Positions 59,367-64,000 of a stretch of DNA of 64,000 bases are shown here, piece by piece. This DNA is from Thunnus maccoyii (taxonomy: Eukaryota > Chordata > Actinopteri > Scombriformes > Scombridae). Below the pieces are notes generated by a model. That model searched no databases. It worked only from the letters and a program-made list of their open reading frames with translations, and was not told where the DNA came from. Location of the stretch: assembly GCF_910596095.1 (NCBI RefSeq), contig NC_056544.1, forward strand, positions 12,819,155-12,883,154, in the 5' to 3' direction. A program made the translations under genes and the position numbers. The first letter of the stretch is position 1; each line of letters opens with the position of its first letter.

Positions 59367-59760
59367 AAAGCTCCCCTACGGATCCCCCTGGGGTCAGCTG
59401 AGAAAAAAAACCCAACAAAGATCCATGTGTAAATCTGTACTCTCGTGTGTGCACGGTTTAATATTTAAAAAAAATATATATTTGGCCTATATTTTAACCA
59501 AAGATGTTTTCATATGTGTATTTTATAATTATGTAACATACATCTGTTGCACATACAGTAGGCCTATGTGTTAAATAGATGTTGCTTTTATGTGTCGCAT
59601 ATAGGTTATATATGGAACTATTCAAAATAATTAAAAACTTAATTTTTGATCCGAGGGAACCGTGAGCACAGATTCCTAAACCGAGAGTGCAGATTTACAC
59701 ATGGGTCTTTGTTTGTTTTTCTCAGCTGACCCCGGGGGGCCTCCGTACCTCGAGCTGTCC
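59367..59760. repeat. Inverted duplication with about 80-bp arms
   Basis: The arm at 59367-59455 is the reverse complement, with some changes, of the arm at 59680-59760. Shared blocks include CAGATTTACACATGG, TTTTTCTCAGCTGACCCC and TCCGTA. The spacer is about 225 bp. Both arms contain a splice-acceptor-like TTTTTCTCAG. Confidence 0.8.
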
Positions 59761-60299
59761 GAGTGTCCATTTATTTCTGTTATTGAAGAGACTGACGAGA
59801 CAGATAACACACTGAAGCTCTGCATGTCTGCAAAATAAATAGAAACAAGTGTATCTTTACACACAATTGAATAAAATGAACATGGGGCACATAATTATTA
59901 ATATGTGATAACATTGTTGAAAAACTTTTCACTTTACCTCATTACACCACTACATTTTTATATAAATTATTGTTTTAACATAAAATCACAAGTGATCCAA
60001 CCGATCAAGTCAAGAATATGTGTTCATTCAATTATTTAGTGTTAAAGATGCTTTCTGTCGTTATGAATTCCCTTTGATTTAAATCAGGCCACCTCTCCGT
60101 CCATTAAGGCTGCAGACAGACAAGTGTGACAGGTGAAAATATAATCTCATAATAAACGTAAAACACATTAAAAACACAATAATATTTTGTTTATAGACGC
60201 TCATTCTCAGCTGATAAAATCCCAAACTTCATCTCTGGACTTAGTGAACTTCACACAAACCAAACAAACGCGCTGCAGCGTTGGGATCCTAACTTTGTG

Positions 60300-60784
60300 A
60301 CCTCCTTCACCCTCCTCCCAACCCCCCCTAACCGGCCTGCGCCACGTCATTAATCTCTGTCAATCAATACTTCGATCAAGTTTATCACTAAGCGCATAAA
60401 TGCAAAACCATACAGTCCGTGGGAAAACAAAGTTTATCTGCAAGGAACTCCTGTGTCCGGAAACAGATAGTGACTGTATATTTTACACATATTCCAGCCA
60501 GGACATCATCTGTCTGTCTCTGACACTCGTACAAAGGTAAACGCGAAATACGCACGTGCACACGCCAGCGCACAAACGTCAGAGGCACTGTAGTAACTAT
60601 TTACAGCTTCTCAAAAGTAAATAAAAACTGCAGGGTCAGTTAAAAGTCTGAGATATGTGTGACAGTGTGACATTGTTTTTTTTTCACTAGCCGCGATTTC
60701 ATCCCAATGAGGAAGACTATTTAGAAAACTCTGCTCGTGCCCGCCCCACATTTTAAATACAAGGAGGCGCGCTCCCATCTCTCT
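60300..60784 (+). promoter_or_regulatory. onecut3: onecut3 upstream promoter region
   Basis: CATTAATCTCTGTCAATCAATACTTCGATCAAG-like sequence (60346-60379) gives two or three Onecut-type cores (GTCAAT 60359-60364, ATCAAT 60363-60368). A TATA-like TTTTAAATAC lies at 60752-60761, about 25-30 bp before a proposed start near 60785. CpG content rises towards the gene. Confidence 0.45.
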
Positions 60785-61128
60785 GACACGCGGCTCAGCC
60801 TGCTCTTAGTGGAAGCGCTGTTGGACCAGAGATGAGATATAGCCCGGGAGAGCTGCCATCCACGTGAATGCATAAAGCGCCACGACGCCGCGGAGACGCT
60901 CGGTTCTGTACCTGCGCTGGAACATCAGAACTTATCCACAACACTCTGGATTGATCGGAGAATCTTAATCAATGGATTGGCGTTCAAATGGTTTGGTAAT
61001 TTCATCGCTCCAGGAGGGCTAGGGGATTATAGAAAGCGCGAGTCCCTGGGTGAGAGACAGGAGTGAGAGTGAGAGACAGGGGGAGAGGGTGGGGAGGGTG
61101 GGACAGGGGAACATATATCCTTTCAGAT
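60785..61128 (+). other. onecut3: onecut3 5' UTR (proposed)
   Basis: GC-rich leader with a further ATCAAT (60968-60973) and a G/A-rich GAGAGACAGGGGGAGAGGGT tract just before the ATG. The start point is inferred from the TATA-like box. Confidence 0.4.
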
Positions 61129-62209
61129 ATGGAGCTCACCATGGAGAACCTTCACAGCGTCTCCTCGCACTCCCAGGCGGGGGACCTCATGAGCTCTCCT
61201 CACGGGCGGCCGTCACCGTCCCCCAGCTCCACTCCCCGGAATCTGGTCTCGCATGCTCCAGGCGCGCGGTCAGCCATGGTCTCCGGCATGGCCTCGATCC
61301 TGGAGGGCTCCGGTGGGGACTACCGGACAGACCCGTCCGCGCTGTCCGGACACCTGCACCAGTCTATCAGCATGTGTGAGACCGGGATGAGCCTTAGCAA
61401 CACGTACACCACCCTGACCCCCCTGCAGCATCTACCTACGATATCCACAGTCTCGGATAAGTTTCACCACCCGCACTCTCACCACCATGCTGCCGCCCAC
61501 CAACGACTCTCCGCAGGGAACGTCAGCGGCAGCTTCACGCTGATGCGGGACGACCACCGGGGACTCGCCTCCATGGGCAATCTGTACAGTCACTACCCCA
61601 AAGAGATGTCCGTGTCCGGCATGGGCCACGGCTCGCTCTCCCCGCTGTCCAGCGGGCTGGGCTCTTTGCACAACTCCCAGCAGCCGCTCTCATCTTACGG
61701 TCCAAGTGCGCACCTCTCCGCCGACGCTAAGATGCTCTCTCCGGTGTCGGGGTTTGAGTCCCACGCCTCCATGCTTTCCCGAAGTGATCAAGAGCACCTG
61801 GCCAGGAGTTTAGGGGGTCATGGTCATGGCATGATCTCCAACCTCAACGGCATGCACCACCACCCACACAGTCACCTCCACTCCCAGGCGAACGGCGCGG
61901 TGATGCTGGGGGATCGGGAGAGGCACGGCCACGGAGGCGGCCAGGGAGTAGCAGGGTCAGGCGTCCAGGCGGAGGAGATCAACACAAAGGAAGTGGCTCA
62001 GAGGATAACGGCCGAATTAAAGCGGTACTCCATCCCGCAGGCCATATTCGCCCAGAGGATCTTGAGCCGGTCGCAAGGAACCCTCTCAGACCTGCTACGG
62101 AACCCCAAACCCTGGAGTAAGCTCAAGTCAGGCCGGGAGACTTTCAGGAGGATGTGGAAGTGGCTGCAAGAGCCCGAGTTTCAGCGGATGTCTGCTCTGC
62201 GGCTGGCCG
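61129..62209 (+). CDS. onecut3: Onecut3 (CUT-homeodomain transcription factor), exon 1
   Basis: Nuclear activator of neural and foregut/pancreatic genes. ATG 61129 has G at -3 and +4 and begins MELTMENLHSV, like human ONECUT3 (MELSLESL). Exon 1 encodes 360 codons plus one base and ends at a GTAAGA donor. Landmarks: AMVSGMASILEG near residue 45, TYTTLTPLQHLPTISTVSDK (residues ~87-106), a His-rich run, SGSFTLMRDD, a second His-rich stretch, then the CUT domain from EEINTKEVAQ (residue ~282) through FRRMWKWLQEPEFQRMSAL to the exon end. TPLQHL and RIL point to ONECUT3 rather than ONECUT1/2. The homeodomain exon lies beyond the right edge, so the CDS is partial. One CUT-domain Cys is Ser (residue 313). 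Upstream in-frame codons have no ATG. The gene is close to tcf3, as in human. Confidence 0.93.
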
Positions 62210-63418
62210 GTAAGATACCATCCTTTAAGTGTTATTATTTCACATGAAACTGATTAACTTTAAGAGACAGCTCGGTCATCTTCCACCGTTATGATCCAAA
62301 ATTATAAACAGACACAAACAAACTTCCACAGGCCTAAAAATTTCAGCACCACGGACAGTTCAAGCTGCCAAAACAAAGCGCGCAGAGGCACAGCGGCTTC
62401 ATCACTGAAATTAACTGTTTCCTCCTAAAACCTGAAACAAATATAGATTGTTTATATAGAGAAACAAGTCTAATTGTGCTTAATGTAGAGCTCTAGTAAG
62501 CAAAGGTATTCACGGTTGCTTTGGGCATGTACATTTACGTTTACGCGGGCTGTTGTAGACTACATTTGCAGGTCTATATTTTTGATCGGCACATAGCAAA
62601 TCGTCATTGATTCACAATAAACCTCGAAACAGTTGCCCTCCCCCCCGACGCTTTTTCTTTTTCCTCTCTGTCCGACTATAAACACACGGTGGTGCAGGTG
62701 GTGGTGCTGGTGGCTTCTGGGCCAACTAGTTGCGCGGGAGAAGCGGGGTGACCCCAGGCTGACTGATCAATACGCCAGTTCCCACTCTCCCTTTTAAATG
62801 TGGCACACGGATCAATACTCGTATCGGAGCTGAAAGACGCAATAACCGCACTCTCGTCTCTCCGGCTTTTCATTTAGTGCTCTGTAGTAAAAGCTCTAAA
62901 TTTAGAACATAGACAGGTATGATCGCTCAAACTCATTACTGGTGTGAGCTTTTTACGCAGGACTTCCTCTGCGCCTTCAGTGGAGCCAGATGAGCTTGAA
63001 TGTGATCATGAGTTCATTTGATTATAAAACTTCTTAAAATTACAAATTAAAAAAATAAATAAAACATAGATTATACATCTTGTAGCTCTTCATCCAACCC
63101 AGCCTACATATGAGCCCCCAGATCTAATTCAAGGCAGCCTTAAGAACTGTTCTGATGAAATATTGATTGCAACTGGGATGGGGAGCAGGGACCAGTATAC
63201 ACAAGATGATATAGAGAATATGGCCTTTTTCATGCTGTAAAAACCTGTAATTATGTACTACTGTTGGATTCAATATACTCAGAAGAATAGATCTCAAAAA
63301 GTGCAGCCGCTGTGTAAAATACATCACAGTTATACACCTGATATCCTTCTTTCCAGATGAATATTGCAACATTAGATTCTGCAGAATCAAGTGCCTACAA
63401 AAAGTATTGAATCAGACA

Positions 63419-63472
<54 letters not shown>

Positions 63473-64000
63473 GGGGATTAGTAGCTGAGGCTTTGAGTGT
63501 CATTAATAGTGTAGTTCTGTCCTTTCAGTGTTTGCCTGGCTTTGCACATAGAGAATCAATAAGGCCGTTTCCCCTTCCCAACCCCCTTCTCTCCCACTCC
63601 CTGGTGCTCTCTCTCTCTCTCTATTTTTCTTTCTTTCACTCTCTCTCTTTCCCTCTCTGCAGCATATGACAATAATATCACTAATCTTTCACTGGTTAAC
63701 CTGGCAACAAGCAGGCAGGTTGTTTGGCAGAACAAAACAAAGCAAAACAAACAAAACAAAACCCTGATTGGAGGACGAAGGGAGAGGGCGAATGAGAGCT
63801 GATGTTTCATAAACTTAAACAATGCACACAGCCATTTTCCCATCCTCCAGATCCCATCTTTTAATGCCCATCAAAGTTGCTCGTCCCATGAAAGATTAAT
63901 ATCGGTCTGCTGTTTCTCATATTTTCTGAAGAATCCAAATGGACAAAAATTGGGATGTACAAAACTTCAGTCGGCCCAGATTTAGTGCAAAAGTGAGAAA
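62210..64000 (+). other. onecut3: onecut3 intron 1 (5' part)
   Basis: Follows the GTAAGA donor and continues past the window edge. It contains two GATCAATAC-type Onecut sites (ATCAAT 62766-62771 and 62811-62816) about 40 bp apart in a GC-richer block, and a (GATA)n microsatellite. No homeodomain exon was found in the 1.8 kb available. Confidence 0.75.
63418..63472 (+). repeat. (GATA)n microsatellite
   Basis: About 13 to 14 uninterrupted ATAG units. Confidence 0.95.

Noticed and set aside
61050-61379. 109-codon frame overlapping the onecut3 start
   Set aside because: Out of frame with onecut3 and starts at a non-ATG codon; a shadow of the GC-rich coding exon.
61432-61671. Antisense frame inside onecut3
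   Set aside because: Mirror of a biased coding exon, no independent evidence.
63418-63472. Regular repeats resembling a CRISPR array
   Set aside because: Units are 4 bp without spacers; an ordinary GATA microsatellite in a vertebrate genome.

Overview
The window is vertebrate nuclear DNA, most likely from a teleost fish. Genes are split into many short exons with canonical splice sites. Introns and spacers are AT-rich and full of short fish-type interspersed repeats, microsatellites and degraded transposons. No prokaryotic operon, CRISPR array, rRNA or tRNA gene was seen.

Layout. (1) About 0.74-28 kb, minus strand: a complete tcf3 (E2A/E-protein) gene. I reconstructed 18 coding exon positions with consistent splice phases, including two alternative bHLH exons, E12-type and E47-type, that cannot be joined in frame. 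The model predicts 632 aa (E12 form) or 631 aa (E47 form). A noncoding first exon and CpG-richer promoter are proposed near 27.7-28.2 kb. (2) About 28-37 kb: spacer with a tandem-octamer candidate conserved element, a foldback Tc1/mariner remnant, a G-quadruplex tract and a long palindrome. (3) 37.4-42.8 kb, minus strand: a broken SLC22 (OCTN-like) transporter with four frameshifts, one nonsense codon and two exons not found. (4) 43.3-48.2 kb, minus strand: a decayed LTR retrotransposon whose integrase region precedes reverse transcriptase, the Gmr1-like order. (5) 48.2-60.7 kb: gene-poor DNA with a GC-rich possible LTR, candidate regulatory elements (RFX X-box, nuclear-receptor half-sites, Onecut-type sites) and microsatellites. 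(6) 61.1 kb to the right edge, plus strand: exon 1 of onecut3, coding for the N-terminus and the complete CUT domain; the homeodomain exon lies beyond the window.

The tcf3-onecut3 pairing matches the linkage of TCF3 and ONECUT3 on human 19p13.3, which supports naming both genes as the '3' paralogues. I cannot tell a from b teleost duplicates. Tcf3 is a broadly expressed bHLH dimer partner of tissue-specific factors, and Onecut3 is a neural/endodermal CUT-homeodomain activator. The spacer between them, with homeodomain/POU/Onecut-like motif clusters, is a plausible regulatory landscape mainly for onecut3. All family assignments rest on reading translations by eye; no database search was run.
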